DNA of 64,000 nt from CAYJAD01 sp964370675 (GTDB lineage: Bacteria; Desulfobacterota; Desulfovibrionia; Desulfovibrionales; Desulfovibrionaceae). Below, one piece after another: positions 18,925 through 26,989 of this stretch. The translations under genes were made by a program, and so were the position numbers. The stretch covers positions 1 through 64,000 of the forward strand of contig CAYJKC010000002.1 of assembly GCA_964370675.1 (NCBI GenBank), read 5' to 3'. Positions within the stretch are counted from its first letter, which is position 1, and each line of letters begins with the position of its first letter. The notes under the pieces were generated by a model that was not told the DNA's origin, did no database searches, and saw only the letters and a list, made by a program, of their open reading frames with translations.

Positions 18925-19848
18925 TTAATGGTTAATATCAAAAATTTTCAATATTTGATTTAATTCATCTGCATTAGTAAATGTTAGTGTTAAGCGTCCT
19001 CTTTCATTGTTTCCACTTAACACAGTTTTAAGCTCCAATTTGTTTTTAATTTTTTGCTGTAATTCTTGCAATATTGGATCTTTCTTTCGACTGTTTTGTG
19101 AGCTTTGGCGCTTCTCAAGATTTTGTGTTTCAAGTGAAGACTTAACAGCACTGTCACTGTTTAATGCCCAAGGAAAGGCATCTTTTTCTTTAAAGCATTG
19201 TACAGCAGCTTCTGTATCTCTTACTGAAAGTGTTTGAGCGATTATGTTTTCTCTTAGTTCTTCTTGGGCGTTTTCATTAGGTGCTAGACTTAAAATTGCC
19301 CTAGCATGCCCTGCGCTAAGCTTTGCGTTTTGCAAGTCATGCTGTGCTTGAACTGGTAGCTGCAAAAGCCGTAAAGAATTAGTTATTGCAGAACGACTTT
19401 TTCCTAGTTTAGAAGCAAGTTCTTCTTGGGTGATTCCACATTCTTCTCTTAAATTATGTAAAGCATGCGCTTCTTCTAGCGGAGATAAGTCTTCTCGCTG
19501 GATGTTTTCAATGATTGCTGCTGCCATAACTTCAACATCAGTAAACTCTCTTATAAAAACAGGAACTTCATCTAAACCAGCAATTTTAGCGGCTCTATAT
19601 CTACGCTCACCTGCGACTAATTCATATGCTTCTTGCCCCTTAGGCCTAACTAGTAGAGGTTGTATTATGCCTTGTTGTTTAATTGAAGAAGCTAATTCAC
19701 TTAGGCTTTCGCTTGAGAATTGCTTTCTTGGTTGATTTGGGTTAGTAAATATTAAATCAATTTTAAGCATGCATTGATTGTTGGTTTGAGGTTCTGCACC
19801 ACCCATTAGCGCTTCTAAGCCTCTGCCCATTCTTTGTGTATTGCTCAT
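18925..19848 (-). CDS. parB: Chromosome partitioning protein ParB
   Basis: ParB binds parS and spreads to form the partition complex that ParA and SMC act on. The 307-residue protein shows the N-terminal ParB box ('GERRYRAAKIAG', 'ENIQREDLSPLEEAHAL'), a helix-turn-helix region 'TQEELASKLGKSRSAITNSL', 'LSAGHARAIL', and a C-terminal dimerisation tail. The start is placed at 19848 because GAGAGG lies just upstream; a TTG four codons earlier would overlap that site. It diverges from a small Cys-containing gene 29 bp away, so it is separated from parA. Confidence 0.95.
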   Translation of the reverse strand: MSNTQRMGRGLEALMGGAEPQTNNQCMLKIDLIFTNPNQPRKQFSSESLSELASSIKQQGIIQPLLVRPKGQEAYELVAGERRYRAAKIAGLDEVPVFIREFTDVEVMAAAIIENIQREDLSPLEEAHALHNLREECGITQEELASKLGKSRSAITNSLRLLQLPVQAQHDLQNAKLSAGHARAILSLAPNENAQEELRENIIAQTLSVRDTEAAVQCFKEKDAFPWALNSDSAVKSSLETQNLEKRQSSQNSRKKDPILQELQQKIKNKLELKTVLSGNNERGRLTLTFTNADELNQILKIFDINH

Positions 19849-19877
19849 ATTTCCTCTCAATAATATTAGGAGTTATT

Positions 19878-20294
19878 ATGTCTAGTAAAAAATCAGTGAA
19901 CACAGAACCGATTTTATTTATAGTTAATAAGAGTGGTCACTGCCATTCTGTGCAGCTTTCAATGGAACTTTGGGAACAAGTGCAAGATCATGTGGAAAAG
20001 ATAGCAAAAAAACTCTATAAAGAAGATGATCCATTTGATACTCCTCAACCTCTCGATTCATTAGCTGAACTTAAAAATTATTGGGACTTTACTTATCCAT
20101 ATGAAGGTCACGTTCACTGTGATATGTGTAATGCCACAACAGATGATTGGGAAACCGACCCTGCTCACCCTTTTCATTTAACCAATGCAAACTTTGGAGG
20201 GTTAATGGTTTTTTTATGTCGTTGTGGTGCAACTGTTCGCAAAAAACATTTTCATAGAAAAGTAGTATTTGAATGTTCCCCTAAAAATATTTAA
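19878..20294 (+). CDS. Small conserved-looking Cys-motif protein between parB and parA
   Basis: The 138-residue protein starts at ATG 19878, preceded by TAGGAG; upstream in-frame codons lack a ribosome site. It contains 'CDMCN' (CxxC) and 'FLCRCGATVRKKHF', which could form a four-Cys zinc ribbon, and a Trp/His/Pro-rich centre ('NYWDFTYPYEGHVHC'). It is not a family I can name. It lies on the opposite strand between parB and parA, 29 bp from the parB start and 12 bp from the convergent parA end, so it interrupts the usual parA-parB operon. Function is unknown. Confidence 0.75.
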   Translation: MSSKKSVNTEPILFIVNKSGHCHSVQLSMELWEQVQDHVEKIAKKLYKEDDPFDTPQPLDSLAELKNYWDFTYPYEGHVHCDMCNATTDDWETDPAHPFHLTNANFGGLMVFLCRCGATVRKKHFHRKVVFECSPKNI

Positions 20295-20306
20295 TTTATT
20301 GTGTTG

Positions 20307-21080
20307 TTACTTTATATTGCGCCTTAGCACAACTTCTTTAGCAAGTCCAAGGTAGGCATCTGCTCCCATTGATTTTATATCGTAGTGAATTATGGATTTG
20401 CCATGGCTTGGGGCCTCGGATAAGCGAACATTGCGCGGAATAACAGTTTCAAAAAGTTGATCAGGGAAGCAGCGCCTGACTTCATGTTTTACTTCTCGCG
20501 CTAAGCGGTTTCGCTTGTCATGCATTGTTAAAACAACTCCTAACAAGCTTAAATCTGGATTAAATTTTCTTTTTACTAATTCATAGGTTTGTAAAAGTTT
20601 CACTATGCCCTCAAGTGCAAAAAACTCACACTGCAATGGAACTAAAATTTCTTTTGCTCCGCATAGTGCATTTAAGGTTATCAAGCCTAATGATGGTGGA
20701 CAATCTATAATTATGTATTCAAAGTGTTCATCAAGAACTTTTAGGCATTCTTTTAGGTAATATTCACGTTTATCTTTATTTACCAATTCAACTTCCATGC
20801 CCACTAGGTCAGTTGTAGCTGGTAAAATATGTAAAAATTTTGAAATTGTAGGCAAAACATAGTTCAAACTTTGTGAAGGATTATTGACAGCTGTGTAAAC
20901 AGTACCATTTTTAATCATTTCATTTGTTATTCCAAGCCCGCTTGTACAATTTGCTTGCGGGTCGCAGTCTAGGATAAGAACTTTTTTTTCCATAACTGCC
21001 AATGAAGCCGCGAGGTTGATGGTGGTTGTAGTCTTTCCTACACCACCTTTTTGGTTTGCGATTGCAATAATTCGTGCCAC
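20307..21080 (-). CDS. parA: Chromosome partitioning ATPase ParA/Soj
   Basis: The 257-residue P-loop ATPase begins 'MARIIAIANQKGGVGKTTT', with the deviant Walker A KGGVGKTT. It continues with 'LILDCDPQANCTSGLG' (A') and 'YIIIDCPPSLGLITLNAL' (Walker B), the standard Soj/ParA pattern without an N-terminal HTH. It drives segregation of ParB-parS complexes over the nucleoid. It shares the strand of parB but is separated from it by an opposing gene. A near-consensus parS-like palindrome lies 26 bp upstream of its start, where ParB binding could affect its transcription. Confidence 0.95.
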   Translation of the reverse strand: MARIIAIANQKGGVGKTTTTINLAASLAVMEKKVLILDCDPQANCTSGLGITNEMIKNGTVYTAVNNPSQSLNYVLPTISKFLHILPATTDLVGMEVELVNKDKREYYLKECLKVLDEHFEYIIIDCPPSLGLITLNALCGAKEILVPLQCEFFALEGIVKLLQTYELVKRKFNPDLSLLGVVLTMHDKRNRLAREVKHEVRRCFPDQLFETVIPRNVRLSEAPSHGKSIIHYDIKSMGADAYLGLAKEVVLRRNIK

Positions 21081-21106
21081 TACTTACTCCTTTAAGCTGT
21101 ATAAAA

Positions 21107-21122
21107 TGTTTCACATGAAACA
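21107..21122. other. parS: parS-like centromere site 2, upstream of parA
   Basis: TGTTTCACATGAAACA is one base from the consensus parS TGTTTCACGTGAAACA and forms a near-perfect palindrome. It sits 27 bp before the parA start, where it may overlap the promoter. With the site at 18808 it frames the parAB segment. Confidence 0.8.
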
Positions 21123-21436
21123 ATTTAACTAATGTGTATAAAAAATTTATATGGTACAGACAAAATTTGGTCAAGATACAAAACTATAAAATGCATAAAA
21201 CATCTAGTCAAAATTAAAAAAAATTTAAACTAAATTTCATAAAGGCATAAAATTTCTTTACAATAAAAAATAAAAAAATTATTAAAAAGGTGTGATTAAT
21301 AAACTCAAAATCTATAATATAAATTATTTCGCTTTAATAATTAATTTTATGAGCTAAGCAAGTTAAATGTGTACAGCTTGAATTATTTTAAAGAGTTATT
21401 AATTTATAAGCTAAAATAAAATTAAAGGATATTAAA
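21123..21436. other. AT-rich intergenic region between parA and dsbA-like gene
   Basis: The gap contains divergent upstream regions for parA (minus) and the DsbA-like gene (plus). It is made mostly of A and T tracts, with no gene, clear hairpin or repeat that I could support. Promoters are expected but none could be placed confidently. Confidence 0.5.
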
Positions 21437-22216
21437 ATGAAAAAAACATTGTTGCTTTTTATAATTACAGTTTGCATGTTTGCTTCACCTAGCATGGCAG
21501 CAGAAAAAATGACTGATGCTGAGTTAGTTAAAATGTTGCAAAGAATTTTGTCAGAGCGCCCAGATTTAATAATTAATGTATTAAGAGAAAATAGTGAATT
21601 GGTTCTTGATATAGCACAAGAAGGATCTACAAAAAGAAGAAAACGCAATTTAGAAGCTCAGTGGCGAGAAGATATGAAAGTTGCTAAAGATGTTAATATA
21701 GATGATCGCCCTATTTTAGGTGCAAAAAATGCACCTATAACTGTTATCGAATTTTCAGACTTTACTTGTCCATATTGTGCACAAGCTGCTGCAAATCTAA
21801 AAGAAATCATGAAAGCTTATGGAAAAAAAGTTCGATTAATTTTTAAACATACTCCATTAAGTAACGGTCCGACTTCTATTATGGCCTCAGAATTTGTTAT
21901 TGCGGCTGGATTTCAATCTCATGAAAAAGCATGGAAACTTTACGAAGCTTGTTTTGAAAAAAGAGATGAATTACTAGAAAAAGGTGAAGCATTCTTAAAA
22001 GATGAAGCCAGCAAGCTTGGACTTGATGTGGTTAAGCTTGCAAGAGATGCGAAAAACAAAAAAACCAAGGAAATTTTAGAACAAGATTTAGCAGATGCTA
22101 AAAAACTAGATATTGAGGGAACACCATACTTTTTAGTTAATAATGCAGTGGTACGTGGTGCTTTGCCTTTAGAACTATTCAAAACAGTTTTTGAATTAGC
22201 AGCAAAAAATAAATAA
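21437..22216 (+). CDS. Exported DsbA/thioredoxin-fold disulfide oxidoreductase
   Basis: The 259-residue protein has a Sec signal peptide (about 1-21, cleavage near 'SMAAE'). A helical N-terminal segment (about 25-85) is followed by a DsbA-family thioredoxin domain with active site C111-P-Y-C114 in 'FSDFTCPYCAQAAANL'. The cis-Pro loop is 'IEGTPYFLVNN'. A helical insert (about 150-215) is normal for the family. The layout resembles Com1/ScsC/DsbG-like periplasmic proteins, so it could oxidise or isomerise disulfides. No DsbB or DsbD partner is nearby. It is preceded by AAAGGA. Confidence 0.9.
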   Translation: MKKTLLLFIITVCMFASPSMAAEKMTDAELVKMLQRILSERPDLIINVLRENSELVLDIAQEGSTKRRKRNLEAQWREDMKVAKDVNIDDRPILGAKNAPITVIEFSDFTCPYCAQAAANLKEIMKAYGKKVRLIFKHTPLSNGPTSIMASEFVIAAGFQSHEKAWKLYEACFEKRDELLEKGEAFLKDEASKLGLDVVKLARDAKNKKTKEILEQDLADAKKLDIEGTPYFLVNNAVVRGALPLELFKTVFELAAKNK

Positions 22217-22260
22217 TTAAAACATAGGAATATAATTGAAAAATAGATTTTTTTTTGTAG

Positions 22261-22282
22261 AATTACATAGTCTGTAATTTTG
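22261..22282 (+). terminator. Weak terminator after dsbA-like gene
   Basis: AATTACA (22261-22267) pairs with TGTAATT (22273-22279) over a five-base loop, followed by TTTGG. It lies 45 bp after the dsbA-like stop. The stem is AT-only and the T-run short, so this is tentative. Confidence 0.35.
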
Positions 22283-22532
22283 GTGTTTTAATGCTGTTTA
22301 TGGTGGTTTATCTTGCTCAACAACGTAAATTGCTATGATTAAAAAAATATTTTTTTATATGTGATTTACTAAAAAAAAGTCTAAGGTATATTCAGTTTGC
22401 CAACTGTTTTGCTATTGTAAAATTAATACGCCCAAAAAATAAAAAATTATATAAAATGCTTTTATTTCTATTAGTGAAGCATAAGAAAAGTATTTGATAA
22501 AATGTATGTAAGCGATGATATTTGCTTTGAAG

Positions 22533-22584
22533 AAAAAGCCCAACTATAAAAAGTAAAATTACATTTTTGATAGTTGGGTCTTTT
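22533..22584. terminator. Hairpin terminator, usable from either side
   Basis: CCCAACTAT (22539-22547) pairs with ATAGTTGGG (22570-22578), flanked by AAAAAG and TCTTTT. The stem and flanking runs fit an intrinsic terminator between the convergent dsbA-like and MerR-like genes. The 22-base loop is long. Confidence 0.6.
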
Positions 22585-22693
22585 AGTAATTTAGTTAACA
22601 ATAACTTTGAGAATTGTACTGATTCTAATGTTTAGTAATGTTGCGAACTTAATGTTGCGCATGTGTTGTTTGTGTAATAGGCTAAAATTATAA

Positions 22694-23320
22694 TTATTTT
22701 TTATCTTGCGGAGCTTGCGTATCTAATGGTGTTTTTTCATTATAGCTTTTAGCAAGCCTACTCATCCAAGTTCGAACTTGATCTAAATCGTCTTGATGAA
22801 CTGCCTCTGATGATCGAATTACAGACTTTAAAGTTATAACTTCTTTTTTTAAACGAATATTTTCCTCAGTGGCTTCATTGGCAGCCTTGGTAAGATCTTT
22901 AATATGTTCTTGTTGATTGGCTAAAATATTTAAGGAGTTTGCTATACTTTGCATAGCTGTATTTTGCTGTTCAAGTATTCTTAGCGCAATGGACGTATCA
23001 AGATTTGCTAGTTCGTTATGAGTAATATTTGAGCTTTGTTGAACAGCAGGAACGTAAACATCAGTGGTACGGGCATAATTTCTTGCAAGTTCATTCTCTA
23101 CTGCTGATGCATTTTTTCCAACTTTCATTAATTCAAGAATTTTTGATACAATTTCAAGAGTTTCTTCTCCATAGCGTCTACGCCTTCCTTCTCCATGAAT
23201 AGGTAGAAAAGCAGCAAAGCGTTTACAATAATATCTAGCTGTTGATTCGGGTAAATCAAAGTGCCTTGCTATGTCTGCAAGGCTAAGAAGTCCAGACTTA
23301 GAGTTCATATGATTATTCAT
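22694..23320 (-). CDS. MerR-like helix-turn-helix regulator
   Basis: The 208-residue protein has an N-terminal winged-helix region ('LLSLADIARHFDLPESTARY', then 'HGEGRRRRYGEETLEIV'). This matches the MerR-type DNA-binding layout, in which an Arg/Tyr follows the wing. A long helical or coiled-coil segment (about 95-180) replaces a known ligand domain. The start at 23320 is preceded by AGGAG six bases away; the upstream in-frame ATG lacks this. Two inverted copies of a 16-base motif lie 30-107 bp upstream and may be its own operator. Effector and targets are unknown; a nucleoid or phage-type function is possible. Confidence 0.75.
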   Translation of the reverse strand: MNNHMNSKSGLLSLADIARHFDLPESTARYYCKRFAAFLPIHGEGRRRRYGEETLEIVSKILELMKVGKNASAVENELARNYARTTDVYVPAVQQSSNITHNELANLDTSIALRILEQQNTAMQSIANSLNILANQQEHIKDLTKAANEATEENIRLKKEVITLKSVIRSSEAVHQDDLDQVRTWMSRLAKSYNEKTPLDTQAPQDKK

Positions 23321-23349
23321 TGGCACTCCTATAAAAAAATATAAACACA

Positions 23350-23427
23350 CAATACCGCAATGCTAGATGAAGTCAAGGAAAATAGGGCTAAATACGACAT
23401 TTATGACAAAATAGCGTAACGGTATTG
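23350..23427. promoter_or_regulatory. Inverted pair of CAATACCG-N4-GCTA motifs (candidate operator)
   Basis: CAATACCGCAATGCTA at 23350-23365 and its inverted counterpart CAATACCGTTACGCTA, read on the minus strand from 23427 to 23412, share CAATACCG-N4-GCTA. The arms face each other 46 bp apart, just upstream of the MerR-like gene start at 23320. This suggests autoregulation. The remaining gap 23428-23688 holds no gene or hairpin that I can support. Confidence 0.55.
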
Positions 23428-23688
23428 CGTTTTCATTATTGGAGTGCAATAAAATTTAGATAAAAATTTATTTTGAAAAACTTGTTTTTTAAGCTTGAGA
23501 AGAAAAATAATGCATTAAAAAAATTTATAAATTTAATCTTTTAAATGGAAAAGGATTTTTTTAAAACAGCATGGATTTTTGATTAAATAATAAGGGTAAA
23601 TACTGCTAATATAAGAAGCAAATAGATTCGAGCATAGTATTGCTTAACAGTAACAACCAAATTGATGTTGCTTAAGTGTTAAAACAAG

Positions 23689-24174
23689 CTAATTGATGAC
23701 CCTGCGAACAGTTTTAAGTTTTGGCTTCCAATAAGAATTATCAATACTTTCAATGCGAATTTCTGCACCGCTTCTAGGACTATGGATAAATTTATTAGCA
23801 CCTAAATATAGTCCAGTATGCAAAGCACTAGAGTTACGTGAAGGCTTAAAAACTACTATATCACCTGGTCTAGCTTTGGTAGATGAAACAGATTTTCCGG
23901 CTTGCGCTTGATCCTTGGTTACCCTTGGAACGGTAACGCCATGTTCTTTATACGCCCACCAAATAAGTCCTGAGCAGTCAAATCCATTTTTTGGTGAAGA
24001 ACCTCCAAAAACATAGTCTTTGCCCATTTGACTATGTGCGGTTTTTGCAACTTTTTGCCCTAGGCTATGATTAGAACTTGTTTTAGATCCACAACCATTA
24101 AGGAGTAAGCAAAGTAAAAGCAAAATCGCAAAAAGTAAACGCAATGTATTGTTTTTTAATCTGTTTATTAACAT
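23689..24174 (-). CDS. NlpC/P60 family peptidoglycan hydrolase lipoprotein
   Basis: The 161-residue lipoprotein has a signal with lipobox 'LLNGC' (near residue 27), then an NlpC/P60 domain. The catalytic Cys is in 'NGFDCSGLIWWAY', and the His residues are in 'ALHTGLYLG' and 'KFIHSP'. Such enzymes cut gamma-D-Glu-diamino-acid bonds in cell-wall peptides, here probably at the periplasmic face of a membrane. Two ATGs are adjacent; the second (24174) has better spacing from GAGGG. It resembles MepS/Spr in size. Confidence 0.92.
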   Translation of the reverse strand: MLINRLKNNTLRLLFAILLLLCLLLNGCGSKTSSNHSLGQKVAKTAHSQMGKDYVFGGSSPKNGFDCSGLIWWAYKEHGVTVPRVTKDQAQAGKSVSSTKARPGDIVVFKPSRNSSALHTGLYLGANKFIHSPRSGAEIRIESIDNSYWKPKLKTVRRVIN

Positions 24175-24177
24175 CAT

Positions 24178-24882
24178 AAACCCTCAGCAGTAAAAATTTA
24201 AAAATAAACTCTACAATACAAACAAAACATGCAAAATTAATACCTATAATTATTAGATTTTTTCTAGAAAATAAAAGTTGATAATTAAATTGTTTGATTT
24301 AACGGCTGCTTGCGAGCTAACAGTAATAAAAAATAAAAATTGCTTAAATTGTAAAATACATAATGCCAGACCTTAAATAAAACCAAAGGGAAAATTTTTC
24401 CAAGCGATAGCATAAAAAAAATATAATAAGTAGTGGGCACTGAAAACTAAATAATTATTTGTAGTTCTGTACTTAATACACAATGGCAAAGCTAAAAAAA
24501 ACTCCAAAAAAAAAGCATGAAATGAGACTTTTACGGCAATTTTCAAAACTAGGGAACTTGCTTTTAAGTGCTGAATACTGAAATTTTTCTGTAAAAAAAA
24601 TTTTGCGCCACGTAAAATAAGTCAGAACTTGCTTCTGACGTTCCCAAAGGGGTATTTGGAGTGGTCGTGTTTATGCCAGAGCATGGACGTTAGACCAAGC
24701 GTGGTGCCATTCTGAAACACGCATTAAAATAGGTTTTTAGCAAAGGTTAAGTAGTCGAGCTGGTATAGTTCAGCTCAAAATTCAAGAAGCTTTTGTTTTA
24801 AGTGGTTAGAATACTGTAATGTATTCAGCATCTAGTTAAAACTAATGACATGATGAGATTTAACCATTTGGGGAACGTTTGA
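24178..24882. other. 705-bp gene-free region containing repeat copy 2
   Basis: The gap upstream of the NlpC/P60 gene and downstream of ung has no supported gene. It holds the second copy of the dispersed repeat (24605-24742) followed by a GAGCTG/CAGCTC hairpin near 24757-24776, the counterpart of the terminal hairpin at copy 1. The stretch 24178-24600 is A/T-tract rich with no recognisable feature. Confidence 0.6.
24605..24742 (+). repeat. Dispersed 138-bp repeat, copy 2
   Basis: This copy runs from GCGCCAC to TTTTAGCA and aligns with the reverse complement of 62-199. The central portion (TTCCCAAAGGGGTATTTGG onward) is best conserved, including the hairpin-like ATGC/GCAT and GGAC/GACC regions. 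Each reading frame is broken in one copy or the other, so coding is unlikely. It carries less of the terminal hairpin sequence than copy 1. Confidence 0.75.
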
Positions 24883-25557
24883 CTACCAAATTATAGGCTG
24901 CATAGATTGCTTTACTAACCATGCATTGGTTTGAGAAAAATGTTTGCATCCAAAAAAACCTAGATGAGCAGAAAGAGGAGATGGATGAGATGCTGATAGA
25001 ATTAAATGTTTATTTGGATCAAAAAAAGGAGCATAAGATTGCGCGTGCTTGCCCCATAATAAAACTGCAAGATGATTACTTAAGCTGGCAAGGCTTTGAA
25101 TAATGCTTTGAGTAATTTCTTGCCAACCAATTTTACTATGCGAAAGAGGTTTATGAGCTTCAACACTAAGAACTGTGTTCAAAAGCAAAACTCCTTGAAC
25201 TGCCAAGCGACTCAAATCATGGTTAGGGGTAGGTTGTTTACTATCATATATGTCATGATTAATTTCTTTAAGAATATTTTTTAAAGAAGGAGGTGCTTTT
25301 AGATGATTAGGCACAGAAAAGGCAAGCCCATGAGCTTGACTGGGTCCATGGTAAGGATCTTGACCTAGAATAACAACTGAAATATTTTGTGGTCTAGAGA
25401 AGCTTAAGCAATTTAAAATTTCATTTTGTGGAGGATAAATAAGCCGACTAGATTTGCGTAATTGCGCTAAATGTTCAAGCACTACATGATGCTTACCTTG
25501 AATAAAAGCAGGGACAAAATCAATCCATTCATTTAAAAAGTCTTTGTTTGGAGACAT
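24883..25557 (-). CDS. ung: Uracil-DNA glycosylase, family 1
   Basis: Ung removes uracil from DNA as the first step of base-excision repair. The 224 residues contain the water-activating loop 'GQDPYHGPSQAHGLAFSV' (Asp67) and the DNA-intercalation loop 'HPSPLSAHLGFFGCKHF', both diagnostic of family 1. The length is normal. The start ATG at 25557 abuts the stop of the upstream amino-acid permease gene, so it probably is read from the same transcript as the ABC importer, an unusual functional pairing. Confidence 0.97.
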   Translation of the reverse strand: MSPNKDFLNEWIDFVPAFIQGKHHVVLEHLAQLRKSSRLIYPPQNEILNCLSFSRPQNISVVILGQDPYHGPSQAHGLAFSVPNHLKAPPSLKNILKEINHDIYDSKQPTPNHDLSRLAVQGVLLLNTVLSVEAHKPLSHSKIGWQEITQSIIQSLASLSNHLAVLLWGKHAQSYAPFFDPNKHLILSASHPSPLSAHLGFFGCKHFSQTNAWLVKQSMQPIIW

Positions 25558-26226
25558 TTATGCAGAACCAAAACCTGGAATATGATAACGCTTTTCCAAG
25601 CGATTTAGAATCCAAGTCGCAATTGTAACCATTGCTAAATAGTACGCTCCAACGACAACAAAGACTTCTGTAAACCTAAAGGTATTAGAAGCAACAACCT
25701 TTCCTTCACCCATAAGCTCCATACAAGTAACAAGATAAGCCAAAGAAGAATATTTAATCAGGTAGATTACTTCATTTCCACAACCGGGCAATGCGCGCCT
25801 TGCGGCTTGGGGTATAATAATCCAAAAAATTGTTTGAAATGTTGTCATTCCAAGTGCTTGAGCAGCGTTAATTTGACCCTGACGAATGGAAAAAAGTGCG
25901 CCGCGAATATACTCAGAGTGATAAGCTGCACTACAAAGAGTGAAACTTATTAATGCAGCAAAATAAGGTTCAAAATACAATCCAAGTTTAGGTAATGCAT
26001 AATAAATCATCATCAATTGAACAGCCAAAGGTACACCGCGGAAAATGGCTACGAACCAATCGCCAAGTTTTTTTACAAAACCAACTCCATATACCCTCTG
26101 CACTCCTAGTAAAATGCCGCAAAAAAAACCAAGAATAGTGGATGGTACAATTAGAGAGATAGAAACAACCAAGCCGCGGTTTAAGGCTGGTAAAAGTTCG
26201 CCGGATAAAAAACTTGGGTCAAACAT
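25558..26226 (-). CDS. Polar amino-acid ABC transporter permease (second)
   Basis: The 222-residue membrane protein has about five hydrophobic segments and the His/Glu/Gln-type importer motif 'GQINAAQALGMTTFQTIFWI' (EAA loop). It belongs to the GlnP/HisM permease family. The start at ATG 26226 overlaps the TAA of the ATPase gene by one base, implying translational coupling. It pairs with the permease at 26990-27655 to form a heterodimeric channel. Substrate cannot be read from sequence. Confidence 0.93.
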   Translation of the reverse strand: MFDPSFLSGELLPALNRGLVVSISLIVPSTILGFFCGILLGVQRVYGVGFVKKLGDWFVAIFRGVPLAVQLMMIYYALPKLGLYFEPYFAALISFTLCSAAYHSEYIRGALFSIRQGQINAAQALGMTTFQTIFWIIIPQAARRALPGCGNEVIYLIKYSSLAYLVTCMELMGEGKVVASNTFRFTEVFVVVGAYYLAMVTIATWILNRLEKRYHIPGFGSA

Positions 26227-26981
26227 TATTCTGTAACATCCATATCTAAAAGCTTGGTGCAAAAGGCTTGTGTTCTGGTATTAGCATTTGGTGCAAGCAA
26301 ATTCTCTGGTGTGTCACGTTCGATAATAATGCCTTTTTCCATAAACAAAATTTCATTAGCTAGAGCACGGGCAAAATCCATTTGGTGGGTTGCCATAAGC
26401 ATTGTCATACCACCGCGTGCTAAGTCGCGAATAACCGCAAGCACTTCTCCAACCAACTCTGGATCTAAGGCGGAGGTAGGCTCATCAAGCAAAATAACTT
26501 TTGGATCCATAGCTAAAGCTCGAGCTATGGCAACTCTTTGCTTTTGTCCTCCAGACAACTGCGCTGGAAAAAGGCTTGTGCGCTTAGATAGACCCACACG
26601 ATCAAGTTCATGTAGTGCCCTTTCAAGGGCTTTATCTTTAGAAAATTTTCGTACTTTGCATAGTGCTATAGCAACATTATCAACAGCGCTAAGGTGATCA
26701 AATAAATTAAAGTCTTGGAATATCATGCCAACTTGAGCTCTAAAGGCACAAAGTTTGTCTTTGTTTTGAATATTCAACTCTTCAGATTCAAGATAAATTT
26801 GTCCGCTATCAGGAGGAATTAAACAGTTAATACATTGCAAAAGTGTGCTTTTTCCTGCTCCAGACGGACCAATAAGCACCTTTAACTCCCCTCGTTTAAT
26901 ATCTAAGGAGCAATCTTGTAAAATGCTTTTCTCACCAATTTTTAAAGATAAATTTCTTATGCTTAGTACGTTAGAATTCAT
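26226..26981 (-). CDS. Amino-acid ABC transporter ATP-binding protein (GlnQ type)
   Basis: The 251-residue ATPase powers the importer. Motifs: Walker A 'GPSGAGKSTLLQ', signature 'LSGGQKQRVAIARALA', Walker B 'VILLDEPTSALDPE' and the His switch 'ATHQMDFA'. Length and sequence match the polar amino-acid (PAAT) group. It sits between the two permease genes, 8 bp after the first. Confidence 0.95.
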   Translation of the reverse strand: MNSNVLSIRNLSLKIGEKSILQDCSLDIKRGELKVLIGPSGAGKSTLLQCINCLIPPDSGQIYLESEELNIQNKDKLCAFRAQVGMIFQDFNLFDHLSAVDNVAIALCKVRKFSKDKALERALHELDRVGLSKRTSLFPAQLSGGQKQRVAIARALAMDPKVILLDEPTSALDPELVGEVLAVIRDLARGGMTMLMATHQMDFARALANEILFMEKGIIIERDTPENLLAPNANTRTQAFCTKLLDMDVTE

Positions 26982-26989
26982 GTATTCAC

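Larger units (their letters stand above)
22217..22693. other. Intergenic region with two hairpins
   Basis: This 477-bp gap lies between the dsbA-like gene and a convergent MerR-like gene. It contains no supported gene; a short minus-strand frame at 22392-22601 has no ribosome site and only A/T-driven composition. Two hairpins (22261-22279 and 22539-22578) are listed separately. The rest is AT-rich and featureless to me. Confidence 0.5.

Noticed and set aside
22392..22601. A 69-residue minus-strand protein in the gap after the dsbA-like gene
   Set aside because: No ribosome site, biased A/T composition, and it includes the hairpin terminator at 22539-22578.
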